A stretch of DNA of 64,000 bases from Elephas maximus indicus (taxonomy: Eukaryota > Chordata > Mammalia > Proboscidea > Elephantidae). Numbering within the stretch: the first letter of the stretch is position 1; every line of letters begins with the position of its first letter. This document shows positions 12,721 to 23,400 of this stretch, in pieces. The notes beneath the pieces are model-generated. The model saw only the letters and a program-made list of their open reading frames with translations, ran no database searches and had not been told where the DNA came from. The position numbers and the translations under genes were made by a program. The stretch spans positions 61,236,607 through 61,300,606 of the forward strand of contig NC_064835.1 in the NCBI RefSeq assembly GCF_024166365.1, read 5' to 3'.

Positions 12721-13444
12721 GTTACACAGACTAGGTTTTTTTTTTTTTTTTTTTTTAAGATATGTTTTAGAACTTTCTTTGAGTTTGGTGTCTTTTTAGC
12801 TTTTTCCTTACCCTACCTAGCTTCCCAATAAGCCTTATATTCTTTTTGGGTTCCCTCTGCTTTTATTTTCACCTCAGAGCAGAGCTTTCTCTCAGGTCTC
12901 TTGGACATTAAGGAGGCAAAGCTCTTCCATCTGGTTCTCAGGGTGAGACCAATGAGTTAGTGCCCCCATAGCTCACTTTCCTCTTCATGCCAAACTTCTC
13001 CTAAATATCCTTTTTCTCTGCTCTCCTCCCCCACTGCAGTGAAATGGAAAGCATTTCTTCCCAAAAGCTTTCCAAATTTACATTACAATTTGCATTAAAT
13101 ACTTTTGGGTTTATAGACTATATAAATTAATCTCTCTGCTGAAAAAGATTTTTAATACCCGTTAAGTGTAGTGTTTTCCAAGACAAACTGTACTGTAGAT
13201 TGTGATATACCTAAATCAGTAATGATCAACCTTTTTTGTATGAGCGCTGCATTTTTTTTCAAAAAAATATAAAAATAGAGCTACTAAGAAGCCTAGATAA
13301 AATATATTTTCTAACAACTTGGATCACATGCTTTACTGAAAAGAAAAATGTTAATCCCCTCTCCCCCGCACCACCACCAAAATAAATGGCACTAGCTTTT
13401 AGTGACAAAATGTTCATAGGTAAACAGCTGGGAGTCCGCTTTCT
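12721..13444. other. No gene recognised
   Basis: Begins with a 20-base T run; otherwise unclassified. Confidence 0.4.
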
Positions 13445-13620
13445 AATCTTTCATCCCTTATAGTTGCATGGAGCTCTGAACTTCACAAAATGCTTTCAGA
13501 TGTATTATATCATTTTATACTCAAATGAACCCTTTACCTAGCAATTATTATCGATCCAACTTTACAGATGGAAAAATTGAGTTTAGAGGGATGAAGTGAC
13601 TGGCCTAAGCAGTGAGGGAG
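13445..13620 (+). repeat. MIR element
   Basis: CTTTACAGATGGAAAAATTG, then AGTGACTGGCCTAAGCAGTG. Confidence 0.6.
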
Positions 13621-13689
13621 CCCACCCTCCTTAGAAGGGAGTGTAGGGACATGCATCATTGCGTGAGCATGCTCCTTAGGGAGCCCCGT

Positions 13690-13930
13690 CCTTCACCTAG
13701 CCACTTGTCAGCCAGTCCTCACTTCCTCCCTTATATTGCTTTAGCCTTCTTGCTATTCCTCCAACATACCAAGCTGATTCCAGCTTCAAGACCTTTGAAC
13801 TTGTTGATCCCAATTCAAGGAACCATCTTCCCACAAATGCTTCTGTGGCTTAGTTCTTTACTTCGTTCAAATCTCTGCTCAACTCTCACCTCCTTAGGGA
13901 GTATTTCCTTGACCAACCAAGCTAAAATTG
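13690..13930. repeat. L2-like remnant
   Basis: CTCAACTCTCACCTCCTTAG and GAGTATTTCCTTGACCAACC match the common L2-type 3' segment by memory. Confidence 0.45.
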
Positions 13931-13977
13931 CACACACATGCACACACACACACATATCCTAATTCTGCTTTATTTTT

Positions 13978-14100
13978 CTTTTTTTATTGTGCTTTATGTG
14001 AAAGTTTACAAATCAAGTCAGTCTCTCATACAAAAATTTATATACACCTTTCTATATACTCATAGTTGCTCTCCCCCTAATGAGATAGCACACGCCATCT
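13978..14100 (-). mobile_element. Unnamed retroposon family, copy 2 (3' end)
   Basis: Reverse complement of the family's 3' end: + strand TTTATTGTGCTTTATGTGAA, then AGTTTACAAATCAAGTCAGT. Confidence 0.65.
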
Positions 14101-14254
14101 CTCTTGCTTTATTTTTCTTTGTAGTATCTATCATTATCTTCAGTGTATTTTGTTTTATTTGTTTTTTTGTCTGTTCTACTACTACAAATTAAACCATGAA
14201 AGCAGAGAATTTGTCTGGTTCGTTGTTGATACCAATCAGTGTCTGACTCATAAC

Positions 14255-14457
14255 CAGTTGACCAGTTGCCATCCAGTCAATTCTGACTCAGGGCAACCCC
14301 ATGTTGTGTTTGGAGTAGAACTGTACTCCGTAGCATTTTAAGTGGCTGATTTTTCAGAAGGTCACCAGGCCTTTTTTCTGAGGCACCTCTGGGTGGATTC
14401 CAACTTGCAACCTTTCAGCTAGCAGCCCAGCACATTAACCATTTGTACCTCCTAGGA
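14255..14457 (-). mobile_element. Older afrotherian SINE subfamily
   Basis: A longer, more diverged version with an extra middle segment (+ strand TCAGAAGGTCACCAGGCC and CTCTGGGTGGATTCCAAC). Confidence 0.75.
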
Positions 14458-14495
14458 ACTGCATCTGGTTCATTAAAAAAAAAAAAAAAAAAAAA

Positions 14496-14617
14496 CTCAT
14501 AACGACGCTAAAGGACAGACTAGAACTGCCCTATAGGGTTTCCAAGGAGCACTTAGTGGATTTAGCTGCCGATCTTTTGGTTAGCAGCCATAGCTCTTAA
14601 CCACTACGCCACCCACC
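14496..14617 (-). mobile_element. Afrotherian tRNA-derived SINE
   Basis: Reverse-oriented copy next to a 20-base A run on the + strand. Ends ...CTTAACCACTACGCCACC. Confidence 0.85.
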
Positions 14618-14619
14618 TG

Positions 14620-15720
14620 GTTCATAGAAAGCACTAAATAAATATTTGTTCAAAAGACAAATTGAATGAATGATTAAGTGAATGAATGAATGACAAGAAT
14701 ACTTTCCCTGAGAAGAGTCCTGGGAAATAAATTTTCTCTGTTTCATTATGGTGAGGTTTTAGCATCCTTTATAGATTGGGTCCCTAGGAAGATGACCACC
14801 ACTTGGCCTTGGACCATCCATACCATCCAAGGACAGGCCACAGGAAGGTCAAATGAAAAGGAATAGGTCTAGCCCAGAGGTCTTGGCCTTTGTGGGACTG
14901 GAGAGGAGGTGCTGGACTGGGCAAGGGCACCATTTCCTGGGCCTCTACTTGAAATATTTCATGTCAAGTGAGAAGTACATCCACACTCGTATGTGTCTGT
15001 GTATGTGTGTGAAAGAGTTTAATTCTCCCATTGTAAACACACTTCAGTTTTGTAACCCTGTTTTAGCTATTTTTTTTTAATAGTGAAATGTTCTTAGACT
15101 GATTTTGGCATTTCATTGTAATTTTTCAATACCATGATCCTCAGACAGTTAAAATGGCCTGAATCTCCCTTGACTTCTGAGGGATCCTGTTTTGGGCATT
15201 ACTTGATTTTCAGTCACCTGGCCTCCTTAGCGTCTTCCATTATTGTGCCCCTTCTAGAAAAGCTTAAAAAAGAGCTCTGGAAAGGACGTCACTGCTTATG
15301 GCCACAGGGGGGCAGGATAAACCCAAAAACTGAATGACCTAGGCCTGCGGTGCGGACTGCAGTGAGCCAGACCTCGGTTGGTCATAACCACCCAAACACG
15401 CAGAGGCAGTGCTTCACTCCTGTCACTCTCCTGCTTCATGCCCTCGGTGTGGCCCGCCCCCGCATGACGCTCTGCTCTCCGGTCAGGGTGGAGCTTTGTG
15501 AGGAAGACAGTACTAGGTGTTGGTGTGTTTATATATGTTGGGAAGGGGGAGGCAGTGACCAAAGGAAGTGACAAATTTTTCTTTTTTTTAAGGAAACCAC
15601 ATTCTTATTTTCCAAAAGCTAATCGTTTTGTTGATGAGAGAGAAGGAAGGGAAATGACATTTATTGAATTTACTTCATGCCATTTAGCGTGCTAGGCATT
15701 TCCATCTCACTTTGACTAAA
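14620..15720. other. No gene recognised
   Basis: Includes a GC-richer patch near 15300-15500 but no splice-consistent coding exon. An A run at 15720-15733 borders RTE fragment C. Confidence 0.4.
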
Positions 15721-15739
15721 AAAAAAAAAAAAATTTTTT

Positions 15740-16284
15740 TTGACTAAGGTGCGCCTGACCCAAGCTATGGTGTTTTCAATTGCCTCATACGCGTGCGAAA
15801 GCTGGGCAATGAATAAAGAAGACCGAAGAATTGACGCCTTTGAATTATGGTGTTGGTGAAGAATATCGAATATACCAATGGACTGCCAGAAGAATGAATA
15901 GATCTGTCTTGGAAGCTGTACAGCCAGAGTGCTCCTGAGGAGCGAGGACAATGAGGCTTTGTCTCACGTACTTTGGACATGTTATCAGGAGGGACCGGTC
16001 TCTGGAGGACATCATGCTTGGTAAAGTAGAGGGTCAACAAAAGAGAGGAAGACCCTCAACAAGATGGACTGACACATTTTGTATGAGAAATTAACTTGAG
16101 CTGTAAACTTTTACCTAAAGCACAATAAATTTAAAAAAGGAAATGGACTGACACAGTGGCTGCAACAACATTCTCAAGCCTAACAGTGATTGTGAGGATG
16201 GTGCAGGACCGGGCAGTATTTCATTCTGTTGTAATCAGGGTCGCTATGAGTCAGAATCAACTCGACGGCACTTAACAACAACAA
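15740..16284 (+). mobile_element. RTE 3' fragment (copy C), split by a small insertion
   Basis: Matches the last ~450 bases of copy A (CCTCATACGCGTGCGAAAGC, GTTATCAGGAGGGACC) and ends CTCGACGGCACTTAACAACA. It is interrupted at 16077-16142 by a retroposon fragment flanked by an exact 13-base duplication. Confidence 0.85.
16077..16142 (+). mobile_element. Unnamed retroposon family, 66-bp truncated insertion in RTE copy C
   Basis: Only the family's last ~60 bases (TGTATGAGAAATTAACTTGA ... CACAATAAATTTAAAAAAGG). Bracketed by an exact 13-base direct repeat, ATGGACTGACACA, at 16064-16076 and 16143-16155. Confidence 0.8.
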
Positions 16285-16295
16285 CATAATGGTAT

Positions 16296-16450
16296 GGGGG
16301 CCCTGGTGGTGTGGTGGTTAAGCATTTGGCTACTAAACAAAAAGTCAGCAGTTCAAATCCACCAGCTGCTCATTGGAAACCCTATGCGGCAGTTCTACTC
16401 AGTCCTATAGGGTTGCCGTGAGTCAGAATCAACTCGACGGCAACAGGTTT
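16296..16450 (+). mobile_element. Afrotherian tRNA-derived SINE
   Basis: Full-length copy directly after RTE fragment C. GGGGCCCTGGTGGTGTGGTG to CTCGACGGCAACAGGTTT. Confidence 0.9.
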
Positions 16451-16479
16451 AATAGGTATGACTTATAAAATAGCTTGTA

Positions 16480-16620
16480 CTGTCCCCCACTTTATAGATG
16501 GAAAAACTGAGGCTTAGAGGTTTAAAAATTTGTCCAAACTAACAAAGCTAACAACATGCAAGCCACAGTTCAGACCTTAGTCTTTCTACTACATCCCACT
16601 GCCTTTCGTAAACTCACAAA
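16480..16620 (+). repeat. MIR fragment
   Basis: CTTTATAGATGGAAAAACTG followed by AGGCTTAGAGG. Confidence 0.5.
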
Positions 16621-16919
16621 AAGAGAAAGAAAAAAAAAAAAACCTTCAGAAGAAACAAGTTAACGCATGAATTAATACTGCCCAAATGAAGCTCACAGAT
16701 ACCCAAGGAGGGGTGCTAATTAAAGTCAGATAAGGAAGGATATAATTAAGCATAACTTCCTGGACAAAGTTAGTCCTGAGTTGAATTGTGGAGAAGGTCA
16801 CAAGCTACAGATGGGCAGAGTAATAAAAGCCCTAAGGAAGGAAGGAAGTCACATGGCAAAGAGACTCACTTATCTGAAACAAAGGAGTTATAGTAAAAAG
16901 TAATAAGAGCTGAAGAAGA

Positions 16920-17500
16920 TGGAACTGTTGTTCAACTCAACAGGCATTTACAAGCTTCAGCTCTCTGCAAGGCACTGAGCTAGGGGCTGGGGAGTGTGCA
17001 AGTGGACAGGGAACATTTCCTACCCTTTAGGGGTTTACATTTGAATGGGAGAGATCAAGCAAGTTTCCAAATAGCAATGGTCCCAAGGCAAAATGTAATA
17101 TGAACTGTACTGCAAATATAAACCAAGAGCTATGGAAATACAGTAGATGGAGGGTTGATCAGAGCAGACCCCATGAAGGAGCTGTGGTTTGAGCTCAGTC
17201 AGGGAACAGGATCTCATCAGGTAGAGATGGGGAGGAATAATATGAGCTGTCACAAAGGAAGGGAAGGAAAGGGTAGGGTATTTGAGGAATAATGAGAAGT
17301 ACAGACTTGTTCAGGATGAGTGAGGGGAATAAAGATGACAGCAGAAAAGTAGTATGTACTCTTTAGCAAAGGAGGGATCCGATGAAACTATGTTTTAGAA
17401 AATTCACTGGTAGTAACATAAGAAGAACTAGAGGGGAAGGAATTGAGTTTGATGGGACAGCTAAGAGGCTACTGCAATGTTCTAGGCACAAGGAAGTAAA
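16920..17500 (+). repeat. Ancient interspersed repeat, family name not recalled
   Basis: Starts with a size-variable GGCATTTAC... GGCACTGAGC core and continues ATCAGAGCAGACCCCATGAA, like the longer copies at 57775-59120 and 60370-61340. Confidence 0.45.
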
Positions 17501-19654
17501 TACTTGAAACCGTGTCAGAGAAAGTGGAAAAGAAGTTCCCCTAAAGTGTTCTGATTTACACATTAGTCTTTAGCTTGAATGATATGAGTCTTTCTTTGAG
17601 AGGGCACTGACTCCCTTCTGAGGCTGCAAAACTAAAGCCTCAAACCTGCAGCACAGTGCCTCTACGGAGATTACATGAGAACTGTTTCAAACAAAGAGGC
17701 TCTGCTCTGTGGTTCTCCCGACAGCTTATAGGTTGCGAAGTTAGAAAGGATGTAAGGAACATTGATGGGGTGTCTGCAGGGAAGATGGCTGCCTACCAAG
17801 ACTACCATGCTCTTCAGCCTTACAGGATCAGAAAGTTGATTTTGTCAGAACTCTCTCAGGGACAGACTCACCTTATCAAGCTCAAGATGAAAGTATAAAC
17901 CAGAATGTTTTTGAGAGAGAACCATAACCGTCAAGAAGAGAAGACTTGACAGCCACATCCCTGCCATTAGGATGTGTCCTTGAGCCAGCGTGTACTCTCC
18001 TCTGAGCCAGGTGTGGATGGGCATGGCCAGTGTGCCTCTGTCGCTCCCCTTGGGCTGTGCTCCCTACCTTCTCCCCTTCTCATGGACACATCTATTTTTA
18101 GATATTCTAAAACCTTCAATAAGGCTACAGCCAAATCTTGCTGTGGTTGACTCCACCACTCTGTGTTGGTTAGATAGCTTAACTATCTGAGGACACCCCT
18201 AATTTTTTTTTTGTTCCAGATTCTTGATGGGCGATGACTTTTCCGTTGTCTCCTTATACTGCCCATAGTAGGGGTTTTTATTTTCTACCCTTCCCTGGTA
18301 GAGAAAAAAAAAATTCTTCAGAATTCTGTTGTTTGAACTCCAAGCAATATTTTCTCCCTACTTTCTGCACTCCTTTACTCAATCACATGTCTTTGGTTCT
18401 GGAGCTGCCCCTTATGCTTTGATAACTCTTTGCTTCACTGAGGAGAAGCTGCTCAGCCTTTCCATACTTGTTCCTCAAGCCAAAGTCCAGGCTTCAGGCT
18501 TAGAAAAATTACATTACTTCATTTTTTGCCTGTGAAAAAATAAGATTCACATTATTAAAAAATACTTCTCTCTTTACTTATGAGGAACTTTCCTTGGGTC
18601 ATGACTTCATATTTATCACTGTAGCATCCTAAAGCAGGGTGGGGCAGGTGACAGTTGGACAGACATGGTCAAGAATAACGTTGCTTCATAAACCCCTTAA
18701 GGCCAAAGATTGTCATATATACCTTTGTACCCTGTGCAATATTTCATCTTCTACGTAGTAGATTCTTCATAAATATTACTGCTTGCTGGAAAGAAGGAAG
18801 TAACTAGTTAACTAACGAATCCACATAACTATCCATGGAAGATGGTAGAGGTTTAATCATACTGGTAAAAGAGAAATGCATTTGGTGATCCTTTCCAACC
18901 ACAGAATGAGTGGTTGGCTATGACATGAAGTCATCTAGCTCCCCCACACCTCCCCTGCGCTGGATACCAGCACACTGGACTGAAGCCCCTTTGTTCCCTG
19001 GGGAGAGGCTGCCACCTCTGCAGACTAGTCCTCAGGAATGTCGTTCTAGAAATAAACCAGCTTTCTCACTGGGGTCCGTTAGTCGCACACAGAAGTTTAA
19101 TTCATTGGAAAAACTGGCTTTTCTTAGGCCCTTTGTAAAAGTATTTCAGAACCCCTCGTGGTAAAACGGAGAAAGTTGGATTCCTTTTCGGTTACTTTCC
19201 AGCTCTTGCCTCATTTGCTCTGTCTATGCTTCCTCCACCACCTTACATTTGGTTTTCACTGGCAACCTTTACCTGCAGAACCTGACTCCCCCCGACTGCC
19301 CCAATTCCTGAGTTAGTGTTCCCTGAAGCAGGAAAAATACCAGCAAAGCCTCATGACCCCCACCTACCCAGTTCCATTCACTCAGATTTGCAGTTAAGTC
19401 ACATTCCACCAGACCACCCCATCTCCTTAGCTGCTAACCACACTTGTGAGGCAGACTGTGCCAAAGACAAACTCGAATAATCTGTATCATAAAGTGGAGC
19501 TCAAGGGTTCACCTTTTTTTTTCCTTATAGTCTTTTTTAAATTGATGTTTTATAACAGAATAATTGAATACATTTTCATTGTCAGATAACACCATAAAGC
19601 CCAAGTCCCTCTTGTTAGCTAAATATTTAACTTTCATTGCTATATATTTTTTTG
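17501..19654. other. No gene recognised
   Basis: No exon or clear repeat seen. Intron of M1AP by position, assuming its earlier exons are upstream. Confidence 0.4.
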
Positions 19655-20175
19655 GTTGTTTTTAGGTTCTAGCATGTTTTTTAAATACAAGAAATATATG
19701 GTTACAATAAAATTCAAACAGTATAGAAATATGAGTAATAAATTGCATTCCCAGTCCATCACTGTTAACAGTGATAACGGTGATAGCCTACCAGACCTTT
19801 GTAAAATGCATTTCCGTATATATGTATGTGCTTATGCAAATCATTTTATTTCTTATGTAAATGGAACCCCACTATCCGTCTTTTGTCTTTTCTATGACTT
19901 TCTTTATCTACTTACTCTCTCTAAGCTCTCCATCAGTACATTTAGCTTTATTTTTTTTAACAGCTGCACAGTACTCCATAGTTTGAGTCTGCCATAATTT
20001 ATATAAACCTTCCCCTGTTGACGGGCATTTGAGTTGCTTCCCTTTTGGGTTTTGATTATTTGTTATTATAACAATGCTACAGTGAACATCTTTGCTCATG
20101 CCTCTTTGCGTACTGTCCAAAAATTTCTACAGGCTAGATATCTGGAGGTAGACTTGATGGGTGCACTTAAAATTT
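19655..20175 (-). repeat. L1 3'-end remnant (antisense)
   Basis: AGCTGCACAGTACTCCATAG and CTGTTGACGGGCATTTGAGT are antisense L1 3' UTR hallmarks. It ends about 65 bases before the first M1AP exon. Confidence 0.7.
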
Positions 20176-20241
20176 TGTATTTTTTTTAATTTCCAATTAA
20201 AGAAGAAAACACTCTAACCACTATTTCTCTTTCTTCTGCAG

Positions 20242-20415
20242 AGAGTTCTAGCTTGGGAATTGACATTGACCTTCAGACTATAGACAACGATACTGTCAGC
20301 ATGGAGATTTTCTTCAAAGCCTGGCTACATAACAGTGGAACCGACCAAGAGCATATCCATCTCCTTTTTCCTTCAGGGTGTTTCAGCAACTTTTCCAGAG
20401 CCAGAGATAATCCAT
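20242..20415 (+). CDS. M1AP: M1AP coding exon (first in window)
   Basis: A pyrimidine-rich tract ending TTCTGCAG precedes the exon, which opens by completing a codon with one base from the previous exon. It encodes a segment containing LQTIDNDTVSMEIFFKAWLH and ends ...RDNP plus one base before a GTACAC donor. 174 bp. Confidence 0.93.
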
Positions 20416-23400
20416 GTACACAACCCCCAAAAGGCATTTTATATAGGCTGTGATTATCCTAGTCTGGGATTAGGATCTAGTGAGTCATTAGAGTACAGAG
20501 TAGTTGAGGCCTAGGAATTGGATGAGACTCTCCAGTGTAAGCATGAGAAGTCAGAAGGGAAGTTCTAAAAAGTGACCACAGTTAGAAAACCCAACCTTAT
20601 TAAGCCCAGCCAGCAAAGGCCAATTAGATTAGGGGCAAATAGCCTCAGACACCTCAATAATAGGGCATCAGCTATACGATGTAAGAGCATGATGAATCAT
20701 TTTTTGTTTTTTCCATTTTCTAATTTTAAGTGTGGTAAATACTGCTGACATAATTTGAGGCATACTGGTATCTCAATAATAACAGTTGATAAACAGGGCC
20801 TGTGGAGAGAGGGAGAGGACCAAGATTAAATTGAGATATTCTCGCTAGGGAGGCACCAAATTGAGTAGAACCAAAGCAACTACAGAGGCTGGCCCCAGAG
20901 AGACAATCAGTGGCCAGAGACCATGTTCACAAGGCATGTTCAGGCAATTATTGAAACCAAGAGATCCAATTCAGTGTTCTGCACATGCCAACAAGGTCCT
21001 GGATATTGCTCAGACTAGTGACAATACTTCATCCAAGGCCCACTAAATGACAGGAAGAAGGCCATTTCTATTCTTCCACGCCTTTGAAGATTGGCTCAGA
21101 ACCTGGGGTGATGGGGCCTGCAGATGGGCCCATGGTATAGTCAGCCACACTGAGATTCAGAAAGCTGACTCTTCTGAGATCAACTCTAAAGCGAAAGGAC
21201 CATGGGATATCTTCCTCTTTAACAGTGGACGTTTGTACCCATTTTTCTCATTGAGTAGCGTCTTGGTAGTGACTACAGAGGTCAGTGGAGGGTTGAAGGC
21301 TGGACTGGACATCATGCTTACAGGGGCCCTTCTCACAGGCTCTGACATGACACACTGGAGTCACTGCTTCCTTCAGGGACTCTTTCTTGGCCGTTGGCAG
21401 CATATTTGAGTTCTTATGCATGTTCCTTTTTCTTCAGATGGAACTGTCGTAGAAGTTTTCTATGACCCTGGTCTCTGTCAGGACAGGGAACAACCCATTG
21501 AAGGTGTTATTAGATAGGATTATGGTTTTCCAAGACCCTTTCTTTCTAAAGTTAGCCATGGAGTCTCTAACAGATCCCTTTCTCTCAACCTAGGACCTGG
21601 GACGCCTTTGACAGCTTAACTTTATTTTAATCTGCCTTTCCATTGTGTGTAAAATCTTCCCAGGACTTCCTTTCCACCCCTTTTGTCCAGGGTTCATAGC
21701 ACCAATTCCTCTCTGTTGCATCCTCTGGAATTCACTTCTTATCTATTTTCCCCTATTTAAGGCAACTGGCAATTTTATACAGAAGGTAATTGATAGCCAA
21801 CATATCACTGAGCCCTCTCACTGTGCCAGGCATCATGTTAACACTTTTCCTGGCATTGTTTCATTTTATCTTCACAAAACACCATGAGTCAGGTGCTATT
21901 ACCCTATGACACTGAATATAAGATGCTGTCAATTACAAGATACACCACTGTTTTCTGTACCACTAAGAAAGAAAAACACTGCCCATTAAACATGACATAA
22001 TTCTGTCTTATCACTTAGAAATAGTATTGAAAGTGCTCTTTTGGGTTAGAGTAGAGTAGTAACCAAAAAAAACCGAAATTCGTTGCTATCAAGTCAATTC
22101 TGACTAATAGTCATCCGAAACCTCTATTTTGTGCATTTGACTATTCTCAGCTCAGAGGATGTTCATCAAACCCAGGTCTATCTGCCTTTAGAGCCTGGGC
22201 CCTTACCTACTACACTAACCTGCCTAGTGCTGGGCAGTTCTGAGCAAAGGAGCTAGAGATTCACTTCTTTCACTAGGGGGACTTGTTGTTATTGTTGTTA
22301 GGTGCCATCCAGCCAATTCTAACTCATAGCAACTCTGCGTACAACAGAACAAGACACTGTGCCATCTTCACAATCATTGTTATGTTTGAGCCCATTGTTG
22401 CAGCCACTTTATCAATCCATTTCATCGAGGGTCTTCCTCTTTTGGCAGACCCTCTCTACCTTGCCAAGCATGATTTCCTTCTCAAGGGATTTGTCCCTCC
22501 TGATAACATGTCCAAAGTACGTGAGACAAAGTCTCGCCTTCCTTGCATCTAAGGAGCATTCTGGCTACACTTCCTCCGAGACAGATTTGTTCTTTCTTCT
22601 GACATTCAACATTCTTCACCAACACCATAATTCAAAGGCATCAGTTCTTCTTGTGTCTTCCTTATTCATCATCCAGCTTTCACACATACATATGAGGTGA
22701 TTGAAAATACCATGGCTGGAGTCAGGCGTACTTTAGTCCTCAAAGCGACATCGTAGCTTTTTAACACTCTAAAGAGCTCTTTTGCAGCAGATTTGCCCAA
22801 TGCAATATGTTGTTTGATTTCTTGACTGCTGCTTCCATTGGCTGTGTATTGTGGGTCCAAGTAAAATGAAATCCTTGACATCTTCACTCTTCTCTCCCTT
22901 TATCATGATGTTGCTTATTGGTCCAGTTGTGAGGATTTTTGTTCTCTTTATGTTGAGGTGTAATCCATGCTGAAGGCTGTAGTCATTGATGTTCATCAGT
23001 AAGTGCTTCAAGTTCTTTTCACTTTCAACAGGTAAGGCTGTGTCATCTGCATGTTACAGGTTGTTAATGAGTTTTCCTCCAATCCTGATGTTGCATTCTT
23101 CTTCATATAGTCCAGCTTCTCGAATTTTTTGTTCCTCATACAGATTGAATAAGTGTGGTGAAAGGATACAACCCTGATGCACACCTTTCCTTGTTCTGTT
23201 TGAACAACTGCCTCTTGGTTTGTATATAGGTTCCTCATGAGCACAATTAAGTGTTCTGGAATTCCCATTTGTCTTAGGCTGGGTTCTCTAGAGAAGCAAA
23301 ACCACTAAAACATATAAATATATATAGAGAGAGATTTATACCAAGGAAACGACTCATGAGTCTGTAGAGGCTGGACCGTCCCAAGTCCGTGGATCAGGAT

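Noticed and set aside
1-20241. Upstream M1AP coding exons
   Set aside because: I looked for segments encoding the N-terminal ~200 residues on the + strand and found none, so they are presumed to be off window.
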